Source of the DNA: an uncultured Oscillospiraceae bacterium | GTDB lineage: Bacteria; Bacillota; Clostridia; Oscillospirales; Oscillospiraceae | Direction: 5' to 3' | Length of the DNA: 24,342 nt | Assembly: GCA_900754515.1 (NCBI GenBank) | Contig: CAAEDD010000196.1 | Span: forward strand, 1-24,342 | Shown: positions 14,003-22,091 of the stretch, piece after piece | How the letters are laid out: every line of letters starts with the position of its first letter | Numbering within the stretch: position 1 is the stretch's first letter | Program-made: the position numbers and the translations under genes | The notes under the pieces: generated by a model | Databases searched by the model: none | What the model was told of the DNA's origin: nothing | Seen by the model: only the letters and a program-made list of their open reading frames with translations

Positions 14003-17000
14003 GCGAGCACACTCCCTTTCTCACTATTTTCCCCGGCTGCGAGGATATAAAGAGCTGCGCCGGGGGCCTGGAAAAAGCCTATGTCACCGACGTACAGGTG
14101 GATCTTGGGGAGATGATGCTCACGGTCTGCGCCTGGTTTGCCGCCATGCCCTCCCCGGTGGATATCTCCACCATCAGCCAGAGGCTGAAGGAGGACTACG
14201 GCCTGACCGGCGTGGGGCTGGTGCCGGACTATCCCAGGGTGAAGCTGGCCTCCACGGCGGCGACTGCGGCCTCGGCCCCGGCCCCCGGCGGACCGCCTAA
14301 AGGCGACGTACTCATGGGCCGGAGCATAAAGCAGAGGCCGGTGCCCATGAGCACCCTGACGCTGGAATCCGGCAAGGTCACTGTGGAGGGGGACGTGGTG
14401 GCAGTCACCAGCCGACGCCTGCAAAAGCGGGGCAGCGCGGTGCTGTGCTTTGATATCACCGACCGGACCAACTCCATTCGTATTTCCCGCTTCCTCCGTT
14501 CCGAGGACGACCAGAGTATTATAGACAACATAAACGTTGGGGACCATGTCATCGTCCAGGGTGAGATCATCTATTCCAAGTACGACGAGGATATGGTGCT
14601 GGACCCCAGAAACATAATGAAGGGCAAAGCCTATGTAAGGCCGGACAATGCCCCGGTGAAGCGGGTAGAGCTGCATATGCACACCCGCTTTTCCGCCTTG
14701 GACGCCCTCACCGACCCGGCGGCCATCGTCAAGCGGGCGGCCTACTGGGGCATGCCCGCCATCGCCGTCACCGACCACGGGGTGGCCCAGGCCTTCCCGG
14801 ACATGTGGAAGGCAGGGAAAAAGCATGGGGTCAAGATCATTTACGGCCTGGAGTGCTATTTCGTCAACGACATGGACGGCAACAGCGCCGTCATGGGTAA
14901 AAGCAAGCTGCCTCTGGACACGGAGTTTGTGGCCTTCGATATAGAGACCACCGGCTTGAATGCCCAGTCCGACCGGATGACGGAGATAGGCGCCGTCATT
15001 TTCTCCGGCGGAGAGATAAAGAAAGTTTTCAACACCTTTGTTGACCCGGAGCGGCACATCCCTCCGGACATCACCCAGCTCACCGGCATAAGGGACAGCG
15101 ACGTGGCCGGGGCCCCAAAGGAAAAGGAGGCCATGGAGATGTTCATGGACTTCATAGGGGACAGGCCCATCATTGCCCACAACGCCCACTTCGACGTGGG
15201 CTTCATGAGCGCCGCTGCCATACGCCAGGGCCTGAAATTCTCTCCGGTATTCCTGGACACCCTGGCCCTGTCCCAGGCCCTGCTGCCGGAGCTGAAGCGC
15301 TTCAAGCTGGACATAGTCTCCAACCACCTGGGCCTGCCCCAGTTCAACCACCACAGGGCCAGCGACGACGCCATGGTGGTGGCCCGGATGATGGAGAAGT
15401 TTTTGCCCATGCTGGCCCGGCAGGGTGCGAAAACCGTGGACGATATAGAGACGGTGTACCATTCCCTGCGCCGCACCGACGTGGCCAAGAGCTACCACAT
15501 GATTCTGCTGGTGAAAAACCGCAAGGGGCTTAAAAACCTCTACGAGATGATATCCCAGTCCTATCTGAAATACTTCCACCGCAGCCCCACCGTACCCAAG
15601 AGCCTGCTGAACCAGCACAGGGAGGGCATCCTTGTGGGCTCGGCCTGCGGCATGGGAGAGCTCTACGGGGCAGTGATGAAGGGGGCCAGCGATAAGGAGC
15701 TTAAGAAGATAGCCAAATACTACGACTATCTGGAGATACAGCCCATATGCAACAACGGCTTTCTGGTGGACAACGGCGTGGTCAGCGACGTGTCTGTATT
15801 ACAGGACTACAACCGCACCATACTGCGCATAGGCCGGGAACTTGGTAAGCCGGTTATAGCCGCCTCCGACGTCCACTTCCTGGACGCCGAGGACGAGCAA
15901 TACCGGAAGATACTCCAGGCGGCCAAGAAATTCTCCGACGCCGACAGGGGCTGCCCCATCTTCTTCAGAACCACCGATGAGATGCTGAAGGAGTTCGAGT
16001 ACCTGGGCAAAGAAGTGGCGGAGGAAGTGGTCATCACCAACACCCGGGCCATTGCCGACCAGGTGGAGGAGATAGAGCTGCTGCCCAAGGATCTGTTCCC
16101 CCCGAAAATAGAGCACTCCGCCGAGGACCTGAAAAACCTGGTCTACGGCAAGATGCACCGCATTTACGGTGAAAATCCCCCCAAAATAGTTCAGGACCGG
16201 GTGGACGTGGAGCTGAACACCATCCTGGACCACAATTACGACGTTATATACATGAGTGCCCAGAAACTGGTGCAAAACTCTCTGGAGAACGGCTATCTGG
16301 TGGGCAGCCGGGGCAGCGTGGGCTCTTCCATAGTGGCCTATATGTCCGGCATTACCGAGGTCAACTCCCTGCCGCCCCACTATGTCTGCCCCAAGTGCTG
16401 CCACTCGGAGTTCGTCACCGACGGCAGCTATGGCTGCGGGGCGGACATGCCGGAGAAGGACTGCCCGGAATGCGGTACACCCATGAACCGGGAGGGCTTT
16501 GATATACCTTTTGAGACCTTCCTGGGCTTCCCCGGCAACGAGAAGACGCCGGATATAGACCTGAACTTCTCCGGCGAGTATCAGGCCAAGGCCCATAAAT
16601 ACACCGAGACCCTTTTCGGCTCGGACCATGTATTCAGAGCCGGCACCATAGGCACCCTGGCGGAAAAGACAGCCTACGGATATGTGAAGAAATATCTGGA
16701 GGAGCGTGGCATCAAGGCAACCAAGGCGGAGGAGAACCGCCTGGCCCAGGGTCTGGTGGGCATAAAGCGCACCACCGGACAGCACCCCGGCGGCCTGGTG
16801 GTCATACCCCAGGACATGGACGTCACCGACTTCTGCCCGGTGCAGCACCCGGCGGACGACCCCAACAGTGATATAATAACCACACATTTTGAATACCACT
16901 GCATGGAGGCAAACCTGCTGAAGCTGGATGAGCTGGGCCACGATGACCCCACCATGATACGCATGATGGAGGATATGACCGGGGTGGACGCAAAGCAGAT

Positions 17001-18003
17001 ATCCCTCTCCGACCCGGACACCATGTCCATCTTTACCAGCCCCGCTGCCCTGGGTCTGCCTGACGACGACCCCATAATCGGCAAGACCGGCACCATAGGT
17101 GTGCCGGAGTTTGGCACCAACTTTACTCGCCAGATGCTTGTGGACACCCAGCCCAAACAGTTCGACACCCTGGTGCGCCTGTCCGGTTTCAGCCACGGTA
17201 CCGACGTGTGGGCCGGGAACATCCATGACCTTATCGTAAACGGCATTGCCACCGTCAACGAGACTGTGGGCTGCCGTGACGACATCATGCTCTACCTTAT
17301 CTCCAAAGGCATGGAGCCCTCCCTGGCCTTCAAGACCATGGAGGCGGTGCGCAAGGGCAAGGTGAAAAAGAGCGGGGAATTCCCCGGGGACGCCGAAGAG
17401 CAGATGCGCAATCTGGGCGTGCCGGACTGGTACATTGAGTCCTGCCGTAAGATAGCCTACCTCTTCCCCAAGGCTCACGCCGTAGCCTATGTTATGATGG
17501 CCTTCCGCATTGCCTGGTTCAAAGTCCACGAGCCTCTGGCTTTCTACAGCGCCTACTTCTACCGGCGCAGCCAGAAGGGTGGCTTTGACGCGGCCATGAT
17601 GACCGTGGGTACAGACGGAGTGCGCCGAAAGATACGGGAGATGAGGGGCAAGAGCCTTACCGCCAACGAGGAAGATTTGCTGGTGACTCTGGAGGCGGTG
17701 TACGAGTTCAACATGCGGGGCTTTGAGTTTGCCCCCATAGACTTGTACAAGTCCGACGCTATCAAGTTCAGAATAACGGAGGACGGCAAACTGCGACCGC
17801 CCTTTGTGTCCATCTCCGGACTGGGTGAGACGGCGGCCTGGGATCTGGCCCACTGCACCGAAGGGGGCAAGAGCTTCATTTCCATGGAAGAACTGGGCCG
17901 GGCCTGCCCCAAGGTGAGCCAGAGCCACCTGGAGGCACTGAGAACTCTGGGGGCTTTGGGAGATATGCCTGAGACCAGCCAGATTAATCTCTTTGATTTT
18001 TAA
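13999..18003 (+). CDS. polC: DNA polymerase III alpha subunit, PolC type
   Basis: A 1334-residue replicative polymerase of low-GC Gram-positives. In order: a short N-terminal region (1-110), an OB-fold domain (about 115-215), a PHP domain starting at H226/H228, an inserted DnaQ-type proofreading exonuclease with D314 and E316 (DIETTG) plus NAHFDVGF and HRASDDAM, the rest of PHP, a zinc-binding knuckle with C797/C800 and a later Cys pair, the palm with catalytic D852 and D854 (PDIDLNF), fingers, and a C-terminal clamp-binding peptide QINLFDF at the last seven residues. B. subtilis PolC has 1437 residues; the difference lies mostly in a reduced N-terminus. Its ATG overlaps the ispG stop. Confidence 0.98.
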   Translation: MSEHTPFLTIFPGCEDIKSCAGGLEKAYVTDVQVDLGEMMLTVCAWFAAMPSPVDISTISQRLKEDYGLTGVGLVPDYPRVKLASTAATAASAPAPGGPPKGDVLMGRSIKQRPVPMSTLTLESGKVTVEGDVVAVTSRRLQKRGSAVLCFDITDRTNSIRISRFLRSEDDQSIIDNINVGDHVIVQGEIIYSKYDEDMVLDPRNIMKGKAYVRPDNAPVKRVELHMHTRFSALDALTDPAAIVKRAAYWGMPAIAVTDHGVAQAFPDMWKAGKKHGVKIIYGLECYFVNDMDGNSAVMGKSKLPLDTEFVAFDIETTGLNAQSDRMTEIGAVIFSGGEIKKVFNTFVDPERHIPPDITQLTGIRDSDVAGAPKEKEAMEMFMDFIGDRPIIAHNAHFDVGFMSAAAIRQGLKFSPVFLDTLALSQALLPELKRFKLDIVSNHLGLPQFNHHRASDDAMVVARMMEKFLPMLARQGAKTVDDIETVYHSLRRTDVAKSYHMILLVKNRKGLKNLYEMISQSYLKYFHRSPTVPKSLLNQHREGILVGSACGMGELYGAVMKGASDKELKKIAKYYDYLEIQPICNNGFLVDNGVVSDVSVLQDYNRTILRIGRELGKPVIAASDVHFLDAEDEQYRKILQAAKKFSDADRGCPIFFRTTDEMLKEFEYLGKEVAEEVVITNTRAIADQVEEIELLPKDLFPPKIEHSAEDLKNLVYGKMHRIYGENPPKIVQDRVDVELNTILDHNYDVIYMSAQKLVQNSLENGYLVGSRGSVGSSIVAYMSGITEVNSLPPHYVCPKCCHSEFVTDGSYGCGADMPEKDCPECGTPMNREGFDIPFETFLGFPGNEKTPDIDLNFSGEYQAKAHKYTETLFGSDHVFRAGTIGTLAEKTAYGYVKKYLEERGIKATKAEENRLAQGLVGIKRTTGQHPGGLVVIPQDMDVTDFCPVQHPADDPNSDIITTHFEYHCMEANLLKLDELGHDDPTMIRMMEDMTGVDAKQISLSDPDTMSIFTSPAALGLPDDDPIIGKTGTIGVPEFGTNFTRQMLVDTQPKQFDTLVRLSGFSHGTDVWAGNIHDLIVNGIATVNETVGCRDDIMLYLISKGMEPSLAFKTMEAVRKGKVKKSGEFPGDAEEQMRNLGVPDWYIESCRKIAYLFPKAHAVAYVMMAFRIAWFKVHEPLAFYSAYFYRRSQKGGFDAAMMTVGTDGVRRKIREMRGKSLTANEEDLLVTLEAVYEFNMRGFEFAPIDLYKSDAIKFRITEDGKLRPPFVSISGLGETAAWDLAHCTEGGKSFISMEELGRACPKVSQSHLEALRTLGALGDMPETSQINLFDF

Positions 18004-18020
18004 AAACTGTATTGATAATG

Positions 18021-18060
18021 AATTTCAAGGGAGCGGCCTTTGCTGCTCCCTTGAGATTTG
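18021..18060 (+). terminator. Terminator after polC, end of the housekeeping operon
   Basis: A 14-bp stem with one G-T pair (18021-18034 with 18045-18058) and a 10-base loop lies 17 bases after the polC stop. The T-tract after it is weak (TTT then GCTT), so termination may be incomplete. Confidence 0.65.
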
Positions 18061-18114
18061 CTTGTCCGCCGTATTCCCCTTGAGCTGGGTTTCTTAAACT
18101 TTTTGTTACGCTTC

Positions 18115-18143
18115 TTGCGGCGCCGGACACTGTGGTGTAAAAT
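18115..18143 (+). promoter_or_regulatory. Probable sigma-A promoter of the beta-CASP RNase gene
   Basis: TTGCGG (18115-18120), exactly 17 bases, then TAAAAT (18138-18143). The -35 keeps only the TTG core. Transcription would begin near 18150, with a leader of about 65 bases. Confidence 0.55.
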
Positions 18144-18215
18144 AGAACAAAATAAGTGTACTGCGGGAATGATTTAAGAGATAATAAGCATAGTATGAAA
18201 AGGGGGAGTAAACAT

Positions 18216-19820
18216 ATGAAGATAACTTTTCTGGGTGCTGCCCATGAGGTCACAGGCAGCTGCACTCTTATTGAGGTAGGGGATAAAAAAGGCCTGGTGG
18301 ATTACGGTATGGAGCAGGGCCGGGACCTGTTTGAAAATGAGCCGCTGCCCGTGGCTCCGGGAGAGCTGGACTTTGTGCTGCTTACCCACGCCCATATCGA
18401 CCACTCAGGACTTTTGCCGCTTCTGTACAAACAGGGCTTCAGAGGCTCCATATATGCCACCTCCGCTACCTGCTCATTGTGCGACATAATGCTCCGTGAC
18501 AGTGCCAACATCCAGATGTCCGAGGCCGAGTGGAAAAGTCGTAAATCTATCCGCAACGGCGGCCCGGAGATAGAACCCCTCTACGACCTGGAGGATGCAG
18601 CAGGAGCAATAAGCAGGATGATACCCTGCCCTTACGGGCGGCCCATTCAGGTGAATGACTGCGTCAGCGTCCGTTTTACCGATGTTGGCCATCTGCTTGG
18701 CTCTTCCGCCATTGAGGTGTGGCTCACCGAGGGGGAGGAGAGGAGAAAGATCTGCTTCAGCGGGGACATTGGCAACATTAACCAGCCAATATTAAAAGAT
18801 CCTCAGCATGTTAAGGATACACAGTATCTGGTGATAGAATCCACCTACGGTGACAGAAAACACAGCAGCGAGCGCATAGACTATGTGACCGCCCTGGCCC
18901 GGCGCATCCAGACTACCCTGGACAAGGGAGGCAACGTGGTTATCCCCTCTTTTGCCGTGGGCCGTACTCAGGAAATGCTGTATTTTATCAGGGAGATAAA
19001 GGAGCGGGGCCTGGTAACCGGGCACGGAAACTTCCCGGTCTATGTGGACAGCCCCTTGGCCATAGAGGCCACCACCGTCTTCCTCCAGTGCGACACTCAG
19101 TTTGTGGACGAGGAAATGCAGCAGCTCATCCGCTCGGGGATTAACCCAATCGTTTTCCCCGGCCTGGAGCTCACCGTCAGCCAGGAGGAGTCCAAGGCCA
19201 TAAACGAGGACAAGACGCCAAAAGTCATTATCTCCGCCAGCGGCATGTGTGATGCGGGACGTATCCGCCATCACCTGAAGCACAACCTCTGGCGCAGCGA
19301 GTGCTGCATACTTTTCGTGGGCTATCAATCCGAGGGCACCCTGGGCCGCAGCCTGGTGGATGGGGTGAAGAACGTGAAGCTCTTCAACGAAGAAATTCAG
19401 GTCAACGCTACCATAGACGTTCTGCCCGGCGTCAGCGGCCATGCGGATAAGGACGGGCTCATCGCCTGGCTCCAGGGATTTGAGCAGAAACCGGAACTGG
19501 TGTTCGTAAACCACGGGGACCCGGATGCGGCCGAGGCCTTTACCGACTGTCTGAACAAGGAGCTGGGCTACAGGGCAACCGCACCCTACAGCGGCTCCCG
19601 CTTTGACCTGATCTCCGGCCAGTGGGAGTATATTGCCCAGCCCAAGCCCATCAAGAGGGCCGCTCCCAAGCAGCGCAGCGTGAGCAAAGCCTTTGAGAAG
19701 CTGCTCTCTGCCGCAGAGCGCCTGCTGCGGGTGGCCAAGGCCATGGAGGGCCGTCCCAACAAGGTGTTGGAGGCCTTTGCAAAGGATATAGACAAGCTGT
19801 CGGATAAGATGGAAAAATAA
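18216..19820 (+). CDS. Beta-CASP metallo-beta-lactamase-fold ribonuclease
   Basis: A 534-residue RNase of the CPSF73/Ysh1-like bacterial group. The zinc motif is H58-x-H60-x-D62-H63 (THAHIDHSG), with further metal residues in the FTDVGHLLGSS and FSGDIG strands. The beta-CASP insert is marked by VIPSFAVGRTQEML and by IISASGMCDAGRIRHHLKHN, and the last metal histidine is in GVSGHAD. Such enzymes cut or trim RNA; the precise target is unknown, and it is distinct from RNase J. A basic helical tail of roughly 65 residues follows the catalytic core. GGGGGAG at 18202-18208 fixes the ATG at 18216; an earlier in-frame start lacks a ribosome site. Confidence 0.9.
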   Translation: MKITFLGAAHEVTGSCTLIEVGDKKGLVDYGMEQGRDLFENEPLPVAPGELDFVLLTHAHIDHSGLLPLLYKQGFRGSIYATSATCSLCDIMLRDSANIQMSEAEWKSRKSIRNGGPEIEPLYDLEDAAGAISRMIPCPYGRPIQVNDCVSVRFTDVGHLLGSSAIEVWLTEGEERRKICFSGDIGNINQPILKDPQHVKDTQYLVIESTYGDRKHSSERIDYVTALARRIQTTLDKGGNVVIPSFAVGRTQEMLYFIREIKERGLVTGHGNFPVYVDSPLAIEATTVFLQCDTQFVDEEMQQLIRSGINPIVFPGLELTVSQEESKAINEDKTPKVIISASGMCDAGRIRHHLKHNLWRSECCILFVGYQSEGTLGRSLVDGVKNVKLFNEEIQVNATIDVLPGVSGHADKDGLIAWLQGFEQKPELVFVNHGDPDAAEAFTDCLNKELGYRATAPYSGSRFDLISGQWEYIAQPKPIKRAAPKQRSVSKAFEKLLSAAERLLRVAKAMEGRPNKVLEAFAKDIDKLSDKMEK

Positions 19821-19839
19821 GTATTGCAGGGGATTTCCG

Positions 19840-19868
19840 TTGACATAACATGGAACCTGTGATACCAT
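19840..19868 (+). promoter_or_regulatory. Probable sigma-A promoter of the pseudokinase-lectin gene
   Basis: A perfect TTGACA (19840-19845), 17 bases, then TACCAT (19863-19868) with TGA before it as an extended -10. Transcription would begin near 19875. AGGAGG at 19897-19902 precedes the ATG at 19910. Confidence 0.6.
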
Positions 19869-19909
19869 ATCAGATAACCGGAAAGAGAAATATAACAGGA
19901 GGAAGACCC

Positions 19910-21496
19910 ATGGCGTTAACCAGGTTTGACCCGGCCAGGGTACTTGGCAGCAAGATCACAGGCATGTCTCAGCAGGGCTTGTGTGAGTTTGCCTCAAAGC
20001 TCTGCGGCCGTATAGAAGCCGAAGTAGGCAGCAAGAGCTACCGTGGCGGTATATTCCCTGAAAATATAAGTGTGGATGAAGATGGAAACATAGGCATAGG
20101 ACCGGCCTCGGCCGGAAACTGGGCAGGCCAGGAGCTGGAATTTCTGGCCCCTGAGCTCTATTGGCGGAGCAATCCCACTGCCGCTTCCGATGTCTATTCT
20201 GTGGGCATGGTAATGTACTATGCCTTAAACGGCGGCAAGCTGCCCTATGACGGGGAGTGCGAGGATGCCCAGCTGCGCCGTATGGGCGGGGAGGACTTCA
20301 AGGCACCAAAGGGCACCGGACGTCGTCTGAAGGACATTGTGGAAAAGGCAGTGAAATTCAAGGCCCAGGAGCGTTACCAGAGCCTTGGAGAGATGCAGGC
20401 CGCCATTGACAGCTGCATAAAAAATCTCTACCTCAGCGGAGAGACTTCCGCCGAGGCCATATTCAACAAAAGCGACGACGATTTAAGTGAGCTGGAGCGG
20501 ATGATGGTGGGCATCATCGAAAAGAGCGACGAGGCCCCGGCTGAAGAGCAGGACGGAGAAGAGCCGGCGGAGGAAGTAAAGGTCTACGCACCCTCCACCC
20601 CAATAGCAGACGCCAAGGCCGCTGCCAGGGCCAGAGCCTCTGATCCGGCCCAGGTAATCGCCAGAAGGTTTAAGGAGCAGGGAAGCCCTGCCGTACCAAA
20701 ACTCAGAGAGGAGAAGAACCCGGAGCTTGCTCCCATAGTGCCATCCAGGCAGCCGGTCAAGACTCCGCCGGTCCAGTACACAAGGAATATGGAACGTGAA
20801 AAGAAAATAGCAGAAGACGTGAAGAAACGCCGCCGCCGGCCTCTGGCGGTGATACTGGTGCTGTGCGCGGCCCTTATAGTGGTGGCCATTATTTTCAATG
20901 CCATGCTCAAGGACTTCCGGCAGGCCAGGGCAAATTCCAGCCCCAGCCCCGCCGTTACCGACGCAGACCCGTTTGCCGGCACCATGGACCCGGCTAATAC
21001 CACCGACCCCAATGACCCTTACGGCTACTTCAGCGAGGACGGGGAGGAAGATGAGAATGCACCTGCGGCTTCTGCTACCCCCGAACCCAGCGAGACACCC
21101 AGAGAGCACGGCTACGAACTGGTGATAGAGGACGTTAGCTGGACCGAAGCTGCCGAAAAGTGCAAAGAGATGGGCGGACATCTGGTGACCATAAACACCC
21201 AGGATGAGTTTGATACCGTGGTGAAGATGGCTGAGGAAGCGGGCGTGCCGCGCATCTGGATAGGCTGCCACAGAGTGGACGGCGAGCTGGTCTGGGAAAA
21301 CGACGAGACAGGCATTGAGGTTTGGGCCAAGGGTGAGCCCTCCTATGTGGATATCAACGACCAGGTGGCCGAAGATTATATTATGCTCTGGGATAACAAC
21401 GGCTGGGGCTATAACGACAACCGCAACGACCCCATTGCAGACTACCCTGAGTGGTATTCCGGTACCGTGGGCTTCATCTGCGAGTACGGAGACTAA
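19910..21496 (+). CDS. Membrane protein with cytoplasmic pseudokinase lobe and extracellular C-type lectin domain
   Basis: A 528-residue protein. Residues about 20-175 resemble only the C-lobe of a Ser/Thr protein kinase: the PEN of HRDLKPEN survives (50-52) but His, Arg, Asp and Lys are replaced (R45, G46, G47, F49); DFG reads PAS (65-67); APE (80-82), the helix-F DVYS (94-97) and the late Arg (R155) remain. There is no N-lobe or ATP lysine, so catalysis is not expected. A charged linker (about 195-305) leads to one membrane helix (308-330), an acidic Ser/Pro/Asp-rich stalk, and a C-type lectin fold (about 400-528) with WIG, EDYIMLW and FICEY. I infer inside-to-outside topology and a scaffold or sensing role. 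ATG at 19910 has AGGAGG at an ideal distance. Confidence 0.8.
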   Translation: MALTRFDPARVLGSKITGMSQQGLCEFASKLCGRIEAEVGSKSYRGGIFPENISVDEDGNIGIGPASAGNWAGQELEFLAPELYWRSNPTAASDVYSVGMVMYYALNGGKLPYDGECEDAQLRRMGGEDFKAPKGTGRRLKDIVEKAVKFKAQERYQSLGEMQAAIDSCIKNLYLSGETSAEAIFNKSDDDLSELERMMVGIIEKSDEAPAEEQDGEEPAEEVKVYAPSTPIADAKAAARARASDPAQVIARRFKEQGSPAVPKLREEKNPELAPIVPSRQPVKTPPVQYTRNMEREKKIAEDVKKRRRRPLAVILVLCAALIVVAIIFNAMLKDFRQARANSSPSPAVTDADPFAGTMDPANTTDPNDPYGYFSEDGEEDENAPAASATPEPSETPREHGYELVIEDVSWTEAAEKCKEMGGHLVTINTQDEFDTVVKMAEEAGVPRIWIGCHRVDGELVWENDETGIEVWAKGEPSYVDINDQVAEDYIMLWDNNGWGYNDNRNDPIADYPEWYSGTVGFICEYGD

Positions 21497-21528
21497 GATA
21501 AAATTTAAGGTATAAGAAATTTTTTACG

Positions 21529-21560
21529 GGCGGCCCGCCACCCTGGCGGGCCGCCGCTTT
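21529..21560 (+). terminator. GC-rich hairpin, probable terminator after the pseudokinase-lectin gene
   Basis: A perfect 12-bp stem (21529-21540 with 21544-21555) closes on a CCC loop, followed by GC and three T residues. Very stable but with a poor T-tract, so some read-through into the GNAT gene 29 bases on is likely. Confidence 0.65.
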
Positions 21561-21584
21561 CAGATATGAAAAGAGAACAGACAC

Positions 21585-22064
21585 ATGGAGATAAGACAAT
21601 TTAAAACCACGGACATTGAACAGACCAGAGAAATATGGAACGAAGTAGTCAGGGACGGAGTTGCCTTCCCACAGATGGAGGAACTGGATACTAAAAGCGG
21701 GCTGGACTTTTTCCTCTCCCAGAGCTTCACGGGAGTGTGTGAGGAAAATGGCCAGCTGCTGGGACTTTATATCCTGCATCCCAACAATGTGGGCCGCTGC
21801 GGGCACATATGCAATGCCAGTTATGCCGTATCCTCAAAGGCCAGAGGCCGCGGCGTGGGAGAAGCGCTGGTGCGTCACTGCCTTGAAAAGGCAAAGGAGC
21901 TGGGCTTCGGCATCATGCAGTTCAACGCCGTGGTGAGCAACAATTTACCCGCCTTGAATCTGTATGCCAAGCTGGGCTTCACTCAGCTGGGCGTTATACC
22001 CGGTGGATTTCTTATGAAGGACGGAAGCTATCAGGACATCATACCTCATTATAAAAAACTGTAG
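21585..22064 (+). CDS. GNAT family N-acetyltransferase
   Basis: A 159-residue protein spanning one complete GNAT domain. The acetyl-CoA pyrophosphate loop is R87-x2-G90-x-G92 (RGRGVG) in the helix after strand 4, and the C-terminal motif NLYAKLGFTQLG is typical. GNAT enzymes transfer acetyl groups to amines of amino acids, antibiotics, peptides or proteins; the length and the N-terminal region (WNEVVRDG) recall the L-amino-acid/phosphinothricin group, but the acceptor cannot be read. The ribosome site is weak (AAGAGAAC). It shares its direction and a 27-base gap with the serine hydrolase gene downstream, so they may be co-transcribed. No separate promoter is evident. Confidence 0.88.
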   Translation: MEIRQFKTTDIEQTREIWNEVVRDGVAFPQMEELDTKSGLDFFLSQSFTGVCEENGQLLGLYILHPNNVGRCGHICNASYAVSSKARGRGVGEALVRHCLEKAKELGFGIMQFNAVVSNNLPALNLYAKLGFTQLGVIPGGFLMKDGSYQDIIPHYKKL

Positions 22065-22091
22065 CGGATTAATTTGAACGGAAGATGTGAT

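Noticed and set aside
13942..15618. Minus-strand open frame of over 550 codons across the ispG/polC junction
   Set aside because: Same antisense-shadow composition, and it covers two well-supported genes on the other strand.
15799..17928. Minus-strand open frame of about 700 codons inside polC
   Set aside because: It lies wholly opposite a gene with every PolC motif, is rich in His/Gly/Val as expected of an antisense frame of GC-biased coding sequence, and has no recognisable domain or ribosome site.
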